Origin: Cryptomeria japonica
Lineage: Eukaryota > Streptophyta > Pinopsida > Cupressales > Cupressaceae
DNA: 64,000 nucleotides
Reading direction: 5' to 3'
Assembly: GCF_030272615.1 (NCBI RefSeq)
Contig: NC_081406.1
Span: 468,948,400 to 469,012,399 of the forward strand
Position 1 is the stretch's first letter; the number at the start of each line of letters is the position of its first letter. The notes beneath the pieces are model-generated. The model saw only the letters and a program-made list of their open reading frames with translations, ran no database searches and was not told the DNA's origin. Position numbers and translations under genes: made by a program. Shown here piece by piece: positions 23,766-34,995 of the stretch.

Positions 23766-24830
23766 TGATCCTTCTTTGTTTTTGAAATAAATTCTATAAG
23801 AAAATCCATAAGCAACATACCTCACAATAGGGTCGATGACTATATCAATTATCAATTCTCGTTGATCACTCGTGATGCCAATTAGAGTTTCAACTTCTTT
23901 GTTCTTAACTGATCTCTTCACCGAAATGGGTCCAACATCACAAAGACTAGAAATAGTTGATATTGCTTCCTTCAAAAGAGGATAGCATTTGTCCAACATC
24001 ATATGACCATCCTCAATATGATTCAAAAGGAATAATTGAATCCTCATCTATAAACCATTGAAAATTGCTCCAAATATGCAAGCATTTTGTGCCCTAATTC
24101 TCTAATTTTTTTCTTCAGTACGCCAAGGGTATTATCGCGACCCAGTCCAGTGATGCAACCTACCTTACCTTGGGATTACGTTTATTGCCAAGTTGGGGCC
24201 AGGAAGAGGAGAAATGAGGCAAGACTAGTCCCCTAGGGAGAGAATCCAGAGCCTGCAACCAGTCCTCCCTCTTAAATCTGAGAGGGAGTCGAACCCGAGA
24301 CTGATGGTGAGCAAACCCACCACCCAATCCAACTCACCTACACGTACGAGCTCCTAATTCTATAATTATATGTGAATATTCATTTGACAAAGAACTTTCC
24401 AAATTTTTCATTTTCTCATGATCAATATTATTCTAAAAGTACATTATCCGATTTCTGAGTATTTCTACCGCTAGATTCTCTCACAACTAACTTCTTAGGA
24501 TCCATAGAAAAAGATGTAAATAAAAAAACCTTTTTGCGCTAACTCTGCTCTAAATTTCCTTCTACTCTTAAACAACTCCACTCTTCAGAATATTAAACAC
24601 ATAATATAAAAATGATCTCAAAAAGTAGATGTTTAATATGTTTGATATACCTAAGGTTTTCTTGCCAAAAATTATAATGACATCAATTGAATCTTGCACT
24701 TCTACATACATAATCTATCGAAGCATGAACAACATCGACATCAACATGCCAAACCACAAAATTTAACTCCTTTGCAAGAGGGGTAAACATATAGGTTTTC
24801 TTTCAAACTCCCCCTAAGCCAAAGCAACTG
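23766..24830 (-). pseudogene. Decayed unknown ORF hosting the SINE
   Basis: The minus strand has a 110-codon open frame (24047-23718, with KCYPLLKEAISTISSLCDVG and SDQRELIIDIVIDPIVRY). Beyond the SINE there is more coding-like sequence, MDPKKLVVRESSGRN near 24500. It lies sense-downstream of a gag remnant (24833-25735) and runs to the R1 edge. This is the place where L3 carries its second ORF. No protease, integrase or RT motif is visible. I cannot identify the protein, and the frame is broken by several stops. Confidence 0.35.
24093..24367 (-). mobile_element. tRNA-derived SINE with target-site duplications
   Basis: A 245-bp body is bracketed by 15-bp direct repeats CCTAATTCTCTAATT (24093-24107) and CCTAATTCTATAATT (24353-24367), which differ at one base. 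On the minus strand it carries a perfect Pol III B box GGTTCGACTCC (24295-24285) and an upstream A-box-like TGAGTTGGATTGGG. It ends in an A-rich tail gaagaaaaaaa at 24108-24117. It has markedly higher GC than its surroundings. The head is tRNA-like but the unit is too long and unfolded for a tRNA gene. I cannot name the family. Confidence 0.8.
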
Positions 24831-24832
24831 GG

Positions 24833-25735
24833 TCAATTTTCAGAGGAAGAAGAACCTATACCAAACTCAAGTGCAGTAGACTTAGTCTCTTTCTTCTTTC
24901 TCCATACCATAGCATTCTTCTTCTTAGGTTCATTTGATTTTACCAAAGTATTCACCTTCCTACATTTGTTAGCAAAGTGTCCATACTTGTTGCAATAGTA
25001 ACACTTGATATTCCTCTATCCTGAATTCATCAAAGTTATTCTTGATTTGCACTGATTATCTCTATGACCAAAACTATAGCAACATCGAATAATTAGGATT
25101 ACAAAGTAAAATTCCTTGAACCTCAAATCATCTACCTCTATCACTGCAACCAAAGTTATGCAACCAAAATCAAGATCTACATACTATACGCATACTCTGT
25201 TGGATATTGTATTCCACCTTCCAGACTTATGTCTTTTGGTAAATCAAATCTATATATACCAGATATGATTTCTTAACTGAGTTTCCATCAATGACAACCC
25301 CTAAACATATCTCATGCATCAATATTCACTAGAGTAGTGTCTCTTGCCAATAAACGGTGTTGATTTCACTAATTTTCGCTTCTGGCTTCAACTTCAATAA
25401 TTTGTGTTCCTACTTCCCACATTCTTCTATCTTCTAATTAATAGTATCCTTTAGACATTCTTCCTCTTTCTTTCTTTCTTCAATATACAACTTCAAACTT
25501 ACAATAGTCGCATTTTCTTATTTTAACGCTAACTTCTTGATTTGATCTCTAAGCTTCTTGACACATTCAATTTATACCTTAACATTCTCTTTCTAATCTT
25601 CATTCTCAGATTCCACACTCTCCAAATCTTAAAGGGTTGTCTTCAATTCTTCATCTAAATAATATTCTCCTACAATATCGATAGGAGTCATCTATTCAAA
25701 TAATCAAGATCTCCCTCAAGAGGTTAATCTAGAAA
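24833..25735 (-). pseudogene. Copia-type gag fragment with coiled coil and zinc knuckles
   Basis: On the minus strand, just inside a PBS, the sequence encodes an acidic and Lys/Glu-rich coiled coil (about 25700-25400, ESVESENED, KKLRDQIKKLALK). A degenerate knuckle (CYSFGHRDNQC near 25060) and a good CCHC knuckle CYYCNKYGHFANKC near 24985 follow, then a basic tail and a stop at 24833. A purine tract (sense cttagggggag) sits at 24809-24819. The layout matches the gags of T and L3. No integrase or RT follows. Confidence 0.7.
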
Positions 25736-25746
25736 AAAGGGACCAT

Positions 25747-25758
25747 GCTCTGATACCA
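25747..25758 (-). other. Primer-binding site
   Basis: The minus strand reads TGGTATCAGAGC, two bases from the LTR start at 25761. It belongs to the gag fragment at 24833-25735. Confidence 0.88.
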
Positions 25759-25760
25759 AT

Positions 25761-26300
25761 TATTAAATAGATCAAAATACTGAGAGGGGGGGTGAATCAA
25801 TATTCCATAACAAAACAATCTAAAATTATGAAAATGAAAGGATATATGCACTATAAATGAAATACAAGACATAAACAACCATAAGAGAGACACTTGATTT
25901 TTTAAATGTAGAAAACCCAAATAGGAAAAAACATGAAGAGGGTTAACTCTCAAGATAATATAACTAGTTATATGGGATTACAAGGGCTTGCTATCGGAGG
26001 GCTCATTGCTTGGATAATAATAGATTATTGTTGAAAGGATCTCTGCCAAGAAAAAAAAAGTATCAATTAAGAATATAGCATCTACATATGCATGTGACCA
26101 GTTCATGTTAATCTCGGACATCACAATAACTACTTGTAGTAGATTTGATTAAGAAACTCTCCAAATAAATCACTATCTACCTACTCCAATCACACACAAT
26201 CACTATTGCACTAGATCCGCCTTTCTTCTTCACCCACAAATATTATTTCTCTCACTTTATCACTCATCACCTTTTTGCCACTACTTTAGACATAATATGT
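25761..26300 (-). mobile_element. LTR of the gag-only element (far end not located)
   Basis: It begins TATTAAATAG next to the PBS (TG changed to TA) and carries the C-rich hairpin described for other LTRs. The far end could not be placed without a second copy. 26300 is only where I stop claiming LTR sequence, and typical lengths here would put the end near 27 kb. Confidence 0.55.
25776..25804 (-). promoter_or_regulatory. LTR-terminal hairpin with C-rich loop (gag-only element)
   Basis: The arms AATACTGA and TCAATATT flank GAGAGGGGGGGTGAA. On the sense strand all eight positions pair, allowing one G-U wobble. Confidence 0.55.
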
Positions 26301-27934
26301 ATATGTATATATGTGTGTGTGTGTATTGATAAGAATATACATCAAGTTGGCCTCAAAGATACTTCCCAAACGATACTCGAACAGGGAAATCACACATTAC
26401 AAGCACCAAAGAAAAACAATAATACAAACATTCAAGGTCAACCTGACCCGAAATGAACATATCTTTGAACTTCCACAAGAACATACTTCTGAAGCATAAA
26501 GAGAATGATCCAACTCAACATAAATAAGTTAAAGACATAAATAACTGATCATCAAAATATTATCATTAGAAACAAAATACTGAAGGAAAACAGAGCTCAT
26601 ATAACTATCAAACACTACACAACTAAATATATTATTGGAGCACAACTTCTGGAGCACGACTTCTAGAGCACCAAAAATTGAATACAATAATCTCAAGCAA
26701 TTATTAATAGAATATCAAAACTATGATATCATATATGTAATGAGACAAAGACATGGAGCACTCCAATCCTAAAATCAGTCAACTGAATACCACCACACTG
26801 TATTATCACTACAATATGTACAACCGGAGAACAAAACCAATTGCCACAACCAACACCAAAACTTATACCTCAAAAGAAACATATCCGTGTATTGACAATA
26901 CTCATTTTTGGAGCAAAAACCTACTATAAAACATATCTATAACATACATACCTAACTTTCACTACTCTTTACACTGCATACAACCTTACAACATTTAGAC
27001 CAATCTAGATCATCAGGTTTGACCTCAATGACAACCAATCAAGTATTTCTAACAGAGTTGAGTAGCAGGTTGTGTTATGCTAGATCCACTCATTCTAAAA
27101 GGAGAGAAAGAGGAGTTGAAAGGTCTATAAAGTTTTGTTATGATATTCAACTCACCCCAAGTAATTACAAAAGGAAAGGTTGAATGGTCTAGAAAGTTGT
27201 ATTATGCTAGTCAACATATCAAAAATGAAGAGTTGAAAGGTCTAGCAAGTTGTATTATGCTAGTCAACTCATCCTACCAAAATGTCATCTACTTTTAGGA
27301 GTTAAGAATCTCATGTAATATTTTGATCTATTTACAAGCATGCAACAACTTGTATAAGACGTAATAGAAAATATTTAGTTTCAATAATGTAACATCTCAT
27401 CTAAGACTTTGATCTAGTTTCAAGCATATACATTTTGTCTAATACATAAAGATAGCCAAACAAAACATGTTTTTCATAAGGGAATCGACAAACTTGGAGA
27501 AAAAATAGGATAATCAAACAAGGCATGATGCAAGGGAATCCACAACTTAAATTGAACATATGCTACAAGGAGGCCACATGTATGCCCCCCTTAGATATCA
27601 ACATAGCCTTGTGTTGATATCTTAAGGAAAAGATAGAAACATGGATACACACCTTCATCACCAAGGATATATGCTTTAGGTAGCAATGCGAATAACTCCA
27701 AGCTAAAGAGGCATAAATATCATGAGAAAGGAAACAATAGTTGTAAAAGAGATATATTGCAACAAGTGCAAAGGGATCCTTTTGAGGTATGCACAAAGGA
27801 AGACATCTTTACATAAAGATATCCACCTCAAAAAATAGAGGATATCTTTAATAATGATAACATATTTAAAAGTAGGGCCTATTTATGGGCCTACTCGAGT
27901 TAATCTATAGGTTGATCAAGTCAATATGGTGGAG
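26301..27934. other. Non-coding stretch with short tandem repeats
   Basis: No supported gene. A 14-bp unit ('ggagcac.acttct') is repeated about three times at 26637-26672. Four degenerate units of about 60 bp ('gagttgaaaggtctag.aagttgtattatgctagtcaactca') lie at 27056-27275. Each has arms GAGTTGA and TCAACTC that could pair. Part of this stretch is probably the remainder of the LTR that starts at 25761. Confidence 0.5.
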
Positions 27935-28912
27935 TGGACCAAACTGAGGGAAGGTTGGTACAAAATAATCTTTGACGAGGCCTCAAAAGGCAACCCAGGA
28001 CCATTGGAGTCTAGATTTTGGTATGAGATTGGGAGGGTAAGATTGTATCCTTTTGTACTTTGAATCTAGTGGAGGGAACAAACAATGAAGTTGAGGCCCA
28101 AGTGGCTATTGAGGCTTTGACAATGGGGGAAAAAATGGGCCTTCCAAAAATTCAAATTGAAGGAGATTCACTGATTATTATAAATGCATTAAAAAAAGGT
28201 GAAATAAATGTGGGGAATTCGAATAAATTTATATCCATTGCCAACCACTTATTAGAAACCTATGAGGAATTTGAAATTGGGTATGTGAGGAGATCAGGGA
28301 ATGAGGTGGTGGACAAGTTGTCTAAATGGCCAATGTAACTTGATGATGGGTCAAATTGTATGGTGGAAGATCTTTTTAATTTAGAGCTCGATCTTTGAGA
28401 TGGTATGGTATGCTACCATTTCATAAAGCTATTAATGGAAAGATTTGCTGATGAGATGATGTGACATGGGTCACCAGGGTAATAGAAACTGCAAAGGGTG
28501 TATTTAGGGCTCACATTTGAGGACAGGTGGGGACTACACTTTAGGAAGGAGGCCATCTTTTCCTCGATAATAGGATGGTAGAAGTTATCTTTTATGGGAA
28601 AAATCAGTGAGAAAAGAATGAAAAACCTTTTCAAATTTGATGAAGACATCTTCATTCATATAATGAAAGTACGTACTGGCAAATATTTTTTAGTGGCTAA
28701 ATACAACTATAGGATAAACACTGATATCATCTCAATGGTGGCAATGTGGGGGTTAGAGGTTGGATGAAAGGAAGATGTTGAATGGGTTTTGAAGGGTTGT
28801 GTGGTAGAAGATTGGTTGTATGGGTTGCAATCTCTACTAGAAAGGGCTATTGCAAGAGAAGGTTCCATGTCAGTGGAGGAGGCCAAGAGCACAGATGATA
28901 CTCCCCAATAAT
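27935..28912 (+). pseudogene. RNase H-like (RVT_3 type) pseudogene with an open tail
   Basis: It starts WTKLREGWYKIIFDEASKGNPG at 27935, then after a frameshift near 28055 continues as GTNNEVEAQVAIEAL, IEGDSLIIINALKKG and RRSGNEVVDKLS to 28338. The four acidic RNase H positions (D in FDEAS, E in NNEVEA, D in EGDS, D in VVDKLS) are all visible. This form is typical of plant LINE-derived or RVT_3 RNase H. Past the TAA at 28336 the same frame stays coding-like to 28912 (HIMKVRTGKYFLVAKYN, EDVEWVLKGCVVEDWLYG) with six or seven stops, which implies an unidentified C-terminal domain. No RT is seen upstream. Confidence 0.7.
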
Positions 28913-29495
28913 TGATGCCTTTAATTTAATAGGCGAAGGGGATGAAAAATGATGAGAGTTGGGAATAATCTCTTATTGGATGGGATTCGTTGATGCATTT
29001 CCTGCATGCAAAGAAAAAAGATCAAGCCAGAGGCAAGAGAAATTATGGGATGTAGGAAAAGCCAAGATCAAGATTCAAGATGAAAGACTATTGGGTCAAT
29101 GGGCCCTTGAAAGCAGTGAGGAAGAATTGAAATAAACAACTATAGTATTTTTTGTTTAATGTTTATATTATCTCTATATAAATTTATGTTTAAAACTACA
29201 ATATTGTATGAATGGATGAATAGGGAAAAATTTTGGTAGACGGGGGTAGGGTTTAGATAGATTCTTTATCAGTATATGCATCATTTTGAAGTAATTTACT
29301 GATACAATGTAAAATGGGTGCATAGGGAAGAATTTTGTAGGTGGGGGTAGGGTTTGGGTGAAGTTAAGCCCAATTTTGGCTATCATTTTTTGAGAAAATT
29401 TGGTAATTTTCTATGGAGGGTGGATAGAAGAAATTATAGCTCAATATTTTATTTTGAATATTAATACAAATATACTATTACTGACCAAAAAAAAA
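28913..29495 (+). mobile_element. Possible LINE-type 3' end with A-tract
   Basis: A non-coding tail after the RNase H pseudogene ends in a nine-A tract at 29487-29495. It contains two near-direct copies of 'aatagggaa.aattttg.taggcgggggtagggttt' (29219-29255 and 29320-29356). The A-tract next to a LINE-like RNase H suggests a retroposed 3' end, but I found no target-site duplication. Confidence 0.35.
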
Positions 29496-30691
29496 GAAAA
29501 CTTCTTTAGAAGGAGAAGGCAACCAAGAATACACACCTTCCCCAATGCTAGGAAAAAGTGGATTCTTAGTAAAATATTGCACACAATCACTAAGGAGAGA
29601 TTTTTCATAAGAAGATGTGCCATCTCAAACAAAGAAAAAGTCCAACCAAGGGACATATATGTAATTTCATGGAAGACCACTCTATGTAATAAAGGACCTC
29701 AAGTTATGAGAAATGCAACTCAACCAAGAAAAATGGCAATGTTTAGAAAGAAAAAGAGAGAGGATTGAAATGTTATTCTTGCCCCCCAAGCATGAATACA
29801 AGGAATAAAGACTATTATGTTGTGGTCCAAGTATGATTGTAATTGAAATTGAACCACCACACATGAAAAAGAGCCCCCAAATAAGGTAAACTATTAATGT
29901 TACATAGTGAGGAGAAACATAATAGGGTGAAGGGAGTGTTGGTGCAACACCTTTAAATTTGGATCGAGAAAAAGAATGAGATTTGGTGCAATACGGATAA
30001 GATCTCTATCACATAAATCTTGAACAAATCCCTTAAAATATTTGAAATTAATAATGGAATGAGAATAACTATGATGAAAGAGGCAATATGCACTACCATA
30101 TTTGTTCTTATAATTGTTGATATGTCTCATAAAAGGAAGTGTAATGTTTTTATCATATTTGAGTCTCCAAAAGATCCTTGTAGCTAAATTTTCACGATTA
30201 CCAATATGGATAGGTCTTGTCTATTGAGATTTAGGGAATGGTATGCTAGTGGAGGAAGACAAATTGTTTTCTTATGGTAAATGGATTGGTAAGGAAGAGG
30301 ATTCTTGAATGGACAGTAATTTATCTTTTTTGAAAAATACTCTTTTGAAATTTAAGGAAATCATCCATATATTTTTTAGATGATCAATATGAGTATCCTA
30401 GACCTTCGCTAGTGCATTGTGATGAAGGATCTATGGGGACCTTGATTCCTTGTGTAAGGCCTTCACCAAACCAAGCTTTGACTAACTTAGTTGACCCTGT
30501 TTGACCCTATTAATAAATGCTATGTAATACAATAGAATGGACTGTGTTAGACCGATAGATTTGTGAGAAAAGAATTTGAACCAAGTTATAGAGTTATTTC
30601 ACCTTGTGGTGTACATTTTGATGTGTTATGAATTTGAAATCCTAAAGGATCCATTGATTGGATAATCTTGATCTAATGTATGTCAGCTAGG
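29496..30691. other. No gene recognised
   Basis: AT-rich sequence with only incidental short open frames on both strands. No domain motif, PBS, PPT or repeat structure was seen. Confidence 0.5.
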
Positions 30692-33600
30692 TTTGGGTCT
30701 AGAACTTATATGATTTCCACGAACTGGATAACATTGATGAATGTTGATGCTTCATTTATATGGTTTATGATATAGTACTCAATATGATTCTAGAATAGGA
30801 TAAATTTGAGATGATAAATGTCATTATTGGATTTGTAGGACTTTACTATGATATGATGTATGTTTATGTGTGGACCAAAATTATGAGAAATAGGATAAAT
30901 TGCTTATGTAAAATTACTTGGATATAAGATGTATTAAATTGTTCAGATGTATGCAAGTGTTTGATGTGCATTATTATTCTTGCGTTTTATATTATATGAG
31001 GTTACTTGAAGTTACTAATGTGTAATTGAGATGCGTGGAAAGTTATTCATGTGACCATGGAAATATTACGGAGAACCAAACCTAGACCTATGTATGTTCG
31101 TAAAATCAGGGTTTGTCTATTTGGAGAGACAACACCCCGTTTGTGTCATATTTTATTCTAAATAGTAAATGATGCATGTGTGTTAAGTGTTATTTAATTG
31201 AATTATGTAAATCCCACAAGAGACATGATTTCATGTATAATTTTGTAAAAGTATTTTCTTTGTGTCACTTGACACGTGTAGATTTATGTTTGAATTTTTA
31301 AATTTGTCTCTTGGTGGGAATTGTTTAACTATAGGTTTTTCAATTAATGTAATGTGATTCCATAAATGCCTTGGGTAAAGAATCTTTGGGATGGTCAACA
31401 TAGGTTTGACCCGAAAATAAACTTCAGAGGGGTTAAAAAAGGGTTAAATGGACACCTAGGGGTAGTTTAATAGGGTTTCCTAAAGCCCATAAGGTATACC
31501 TAAGGGTTAGGGGTAATTTTAGGCAAGTTTATACTCCCATGTGACCATTTAGACACCCTAAAAAGTAGGTTTTCTAAGTTGTGCGAAAATTGAAATTAGA
31601 AGGCTTGAGCTAAGTGGTTAACCTTCCTTTTTGAATGAAAGTTCCCTTTTCCCATTTTACCTTACTTTCCTTTTTAGTTTTAGAAACTTGAGAGAACTCA
31701 CACTAGTGTCTTCTTAAGTAAGAAAGAGAGATTTTGGGGGTAATCATCCACTCTCCATTTTTGGAGACAAAAGAATTTTGCAAAGAATAAGCTAGATTTT
31801 TGGATTGAGAATTTTGCTAAGGGTAGAAAGGGAAGAACCGTGGAATTGGGCTGCTCATCCTCAACAAAACTAGCATACCTTTGGGCAGGTTAAGGTTGGT
31901 TGTATCTTTCTTATAATGGATTTCTTATTGCATGTGTTTTTGAAAGTAATGTTTGGGTAAAAGACTAGTTTCCGTGCATGTTCTCTTGGAAATTTAATTG
32001 GTATTTTGGGTTTATACATTGTATGTGTTTCTGGGAGTCATCAAGACCTCTTACTCTTGAGAGAGAGGAGGATCTTGTGGGTGGTAGAAGTGATAGCCCT
32101 CGAGTGAGAGACTCTCATTATGAGAGCGATCACAAGGGATTTTATGTGACCCTTGCTGCATGGCTTGTTTATGCATTGGGGGTCATAAGGAGGGAAATAA
32201 GGAATGAATGCCTTGGGGGGCATAAGGAATAAGGGGTTGCTATACTTGATGTATTTGGTTTGCCATGAGGTGGCTACATGTTTTTCCATACTTGTAGTTC
32301 TCCTCAGGGTACTTGGTCCACTAGGTACTTGGTCCACTACCACCCTTGAGAAGACATCACAAATGTGTGGTGTAGTGAAGCCGGGTTGGGATTGTGTTTG
32401 AGATTGTGTTTCCCTTGTCTTATGTGTTTGCATGTGTGTTACCCGTCTAAGGCTTGGTTCTCCGAGCTCGAGGGTGGCTACCAGTTAGCCTAGGCTGGGA
32501 GGTGAGCACTCCATGGTCATCCCTTTGGTTTATTTGTAGGTTGTTGGAAGAAAAAGAACAGGACAAGTAGGTGTGGCTAGAGTTATTGTTACAGAAAAAC
32601 TTCTGGAAATGTATCTATTATTTTCTGCATTATTAGAAATGAGAGTTTATTTGTAAAAGTGACAAGAGTGTCTCGGAGATATGATTTAAAGAATTATAAT
32701 ATTCATTTATGTTATACTGCTGCAAAGAAATGATTATTTCAGGATTTAGTTCCTATAGTTGAAATAAATTATTGTTGAGTACATAGTATTTTGTAAGGCA
32801 AGAGAATTATTTTATCCCTTTATGCTTATGAAATTAAATAGAGAAATAATGAAATAGTTAGCATGCATTTAGGAGGCTGAAAATAAAAGCATTTAGATCT
32901 ATACATGAAAATGTAAAAGTTATCTTCTATTAAATCTGTGATTCTATGTTATGTGCAGTTTTATGTTATTTGCAGAAAATAAAGTCTACAGATAAAATAA
33001 CCATCTCTATAGTTTAATTTAATAATTTCTGAATTTAAGGTAGTTGTTGTTTTAGGATTAGTTAATCCCGTTAATTACTTTTGTTGTAGAAAGTAAATCT
33101 AGAGTTCGATGGTCTATTTATTTTAAGTAATATAATACTTATCTAGTTGCAGAAAATAAATTCTCATATTTAGTTGCAGAGGTTTAAAATTAGAAACTAG
33201 ATGGTCTATCTAATTTTAATAATCGCATTTGCATATAGTTGTTGTTAAAATCATTAAGCTCTGTTATTTACTTACTGTAGAATATAAAATCTATAATTTA
33301 CTAGATTTATTGAAATAAATAGCCTCTAGAGTTGTTGTTTATAAGGTCATTAAATTCGGTTATTGACAGTAAGTAAATCAAACAAAACCAAAAAATATAT
33401 ATATTGACACATTGCTGTAAATCAGATTATTTTTTTAAAACAACTATGTAAAAGTTCCAAAAGTAAATGTATAACCTCTATATATGTTGTACTGAAGAGA
33501 TCTCTAAGTTTGGATGCACATAATCTATATATGTATATATTTAATCTTTTAAATGTATTTTTTTTTTAAAAAAAATCACATTGTTTAAATCCAGTTTTTA

Positions 33601-33736
33601 ACACAATATTTTGACAAAGTAGAAGATTAAATTTTCTTATAGAGATTTTCGCAAATTGATTATTATCGTGCAAATATATATATATATAAAGTAAATAAAA
33701 AAAATAAAAAATAAAAAGAGGGTTTTTCGAGGGCCC

Positions 33737-34000
33737 CACTCTATGTGCACACAGTGGGCAGTGCCGAAGTGCCTCCACTGTGTGAAGACATAGTGGCGCG
33801 GCACCGAAGCGCCATCACTGTGTGAACACACAGTGGGCGGTGCCGAAGTGCCACCACTATGTGAACACACAGTGGGCGGCGCCGAAGCGCCACCATTGTG
33901 TGAACACATAGTGGTGCGGTGCCCCGCGCCTCCACTATGTGGGCACACAGTGGGCGACACCCATGCACCACCGTGTGGTCACACAGTGGCAATGCCCAAC
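33737..34000. repeat. 39-bp GC-rich minisatellite with palindromic core
   Basis: About seven units start near 33737, 33776, 33816, 33855, 33894, 33933 and 33969, so the period is 39 bp with slight drift. Each core is CACTGTGTG-NN-CACACAGTG or a one- or two-base variant, joined by a GGGCGGTGCCGAAGTGCCAC-type linker. Because 39 is a multiple of three, frames stay open on both strands and spell 13-residue repeats (for example GGTSAPPTVCSHS on the minus strand). I treat these as by-products, not a gene. Confidence 0.9.
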
Positions 34001-34108
34001 ACACCCACCGCCCCAACAAACATCAAAATCACCACCACATCTACCATGCCCACCCTGCATCACCACCACATCTACCATGCCCACCCTACAAGAAAATAAA
34101 AAGATAAA

Positions 34109-34133
34109 ACCCTAGCCCAGGTAGGGCTAGGGT
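34109..34133. repeat. Telomere-like inverted repeat (R2)
   Basis: ACCCTAGCCC-AGGTA-GGGCTAGGGT is a perfect 10-bp stem. It occupies the same place after the GC-rich block as the two CCCTAAC hairpins in R1, with a compensated A-to-G/T-to-C change. Confidence 0.8.
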
Positions 34134-34995
34134 AGAAATAAAAGAAAGGTGTTATTAAAAAATGAGTATAAAAGAATTCTTTTATAATAAAGATTAGGGT
34201 TTACATTTTATGAAAATATTATGAAGTGTGGGTATATATATATTCTTAAGAATATAATATATGTATATTTTTATACATAGGGTTTTAAATTTTGAAGGAA
34301 AGGTCAAAAAGGAGTAGGGATATTTAGCTAGGTGGTTATAATGTGTTAATAAATTTATGAGTGTGGTTATATATATGTATAGAGATGTTTTTTTTTAAAG
34401 TTATATATTTCTAAAGTAATAATTAATTTAAATAAAATAGTGAGGTGTTTTTAAGCTAAATATTTGTAAAATTTAAATCTTTATGATGTATTAAATTAAA
34501 CATTAGGGGATTTAACTTTTGTAGTAAATTATTGTCTATAGGGATTAAACTTTAGCCTCCTAGATATAGGTATATGAGAAAAAGCTTTATAGGAGATATT
34601 CCTTATGAGAACTATTTTAAATAACCCCCATTGTCGAAATAACAGTCACATGTTAATTAATGTTTAGAATAGATTTGAAGCATTAAGCACTATGCTCTAG
34701 GACTAAATTTATTTATTCCCTAAAAGTGATTTATGACTATTGGGAATTAATAATATCCTTGTCTATAAATTTAGGTTTTTGGATTTAATTAATCTATTGA
34801 TTAATTTGATGAGCTATTAAATGAACTCGTGTAGTATTCTGCATTTATTTTAAATTTATTTTTGTTTACTCGAGTTAGTGGTTAGAATTAACTCACTCAT
34901 AGATAAGCCATACTTGTTAGTGCATTCCATATTTGATAATTTAATGTTTAAGTTGTGATTTAAAAATAAATAAAAATAATAATTCCGTTCTTGCC

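Noticed and set aside
24285-24352. tRNA gene suggested by the perfect B box
   Set aside because: A full cloverleaf and acceptor stem are not evident, and the unit has an A-tail and target-site duplications, so it is a SINE.
33737-34000. CRISPR-like array of palindromic repeats
   Set aside because: The linkers are themselves repeated and not unique spacers, there are no cas genes, and the DNA is plant nuclear.
33637-34107. Overlapping ORFs rich in His, Cys, Pro and Thr on both strands, zinc-finger-like at first sight
   Set aside because: They come from the 39-bp tandem array, whose length keeps every frame open. Cys/His spacing follows the repeat and not a finger consensus.
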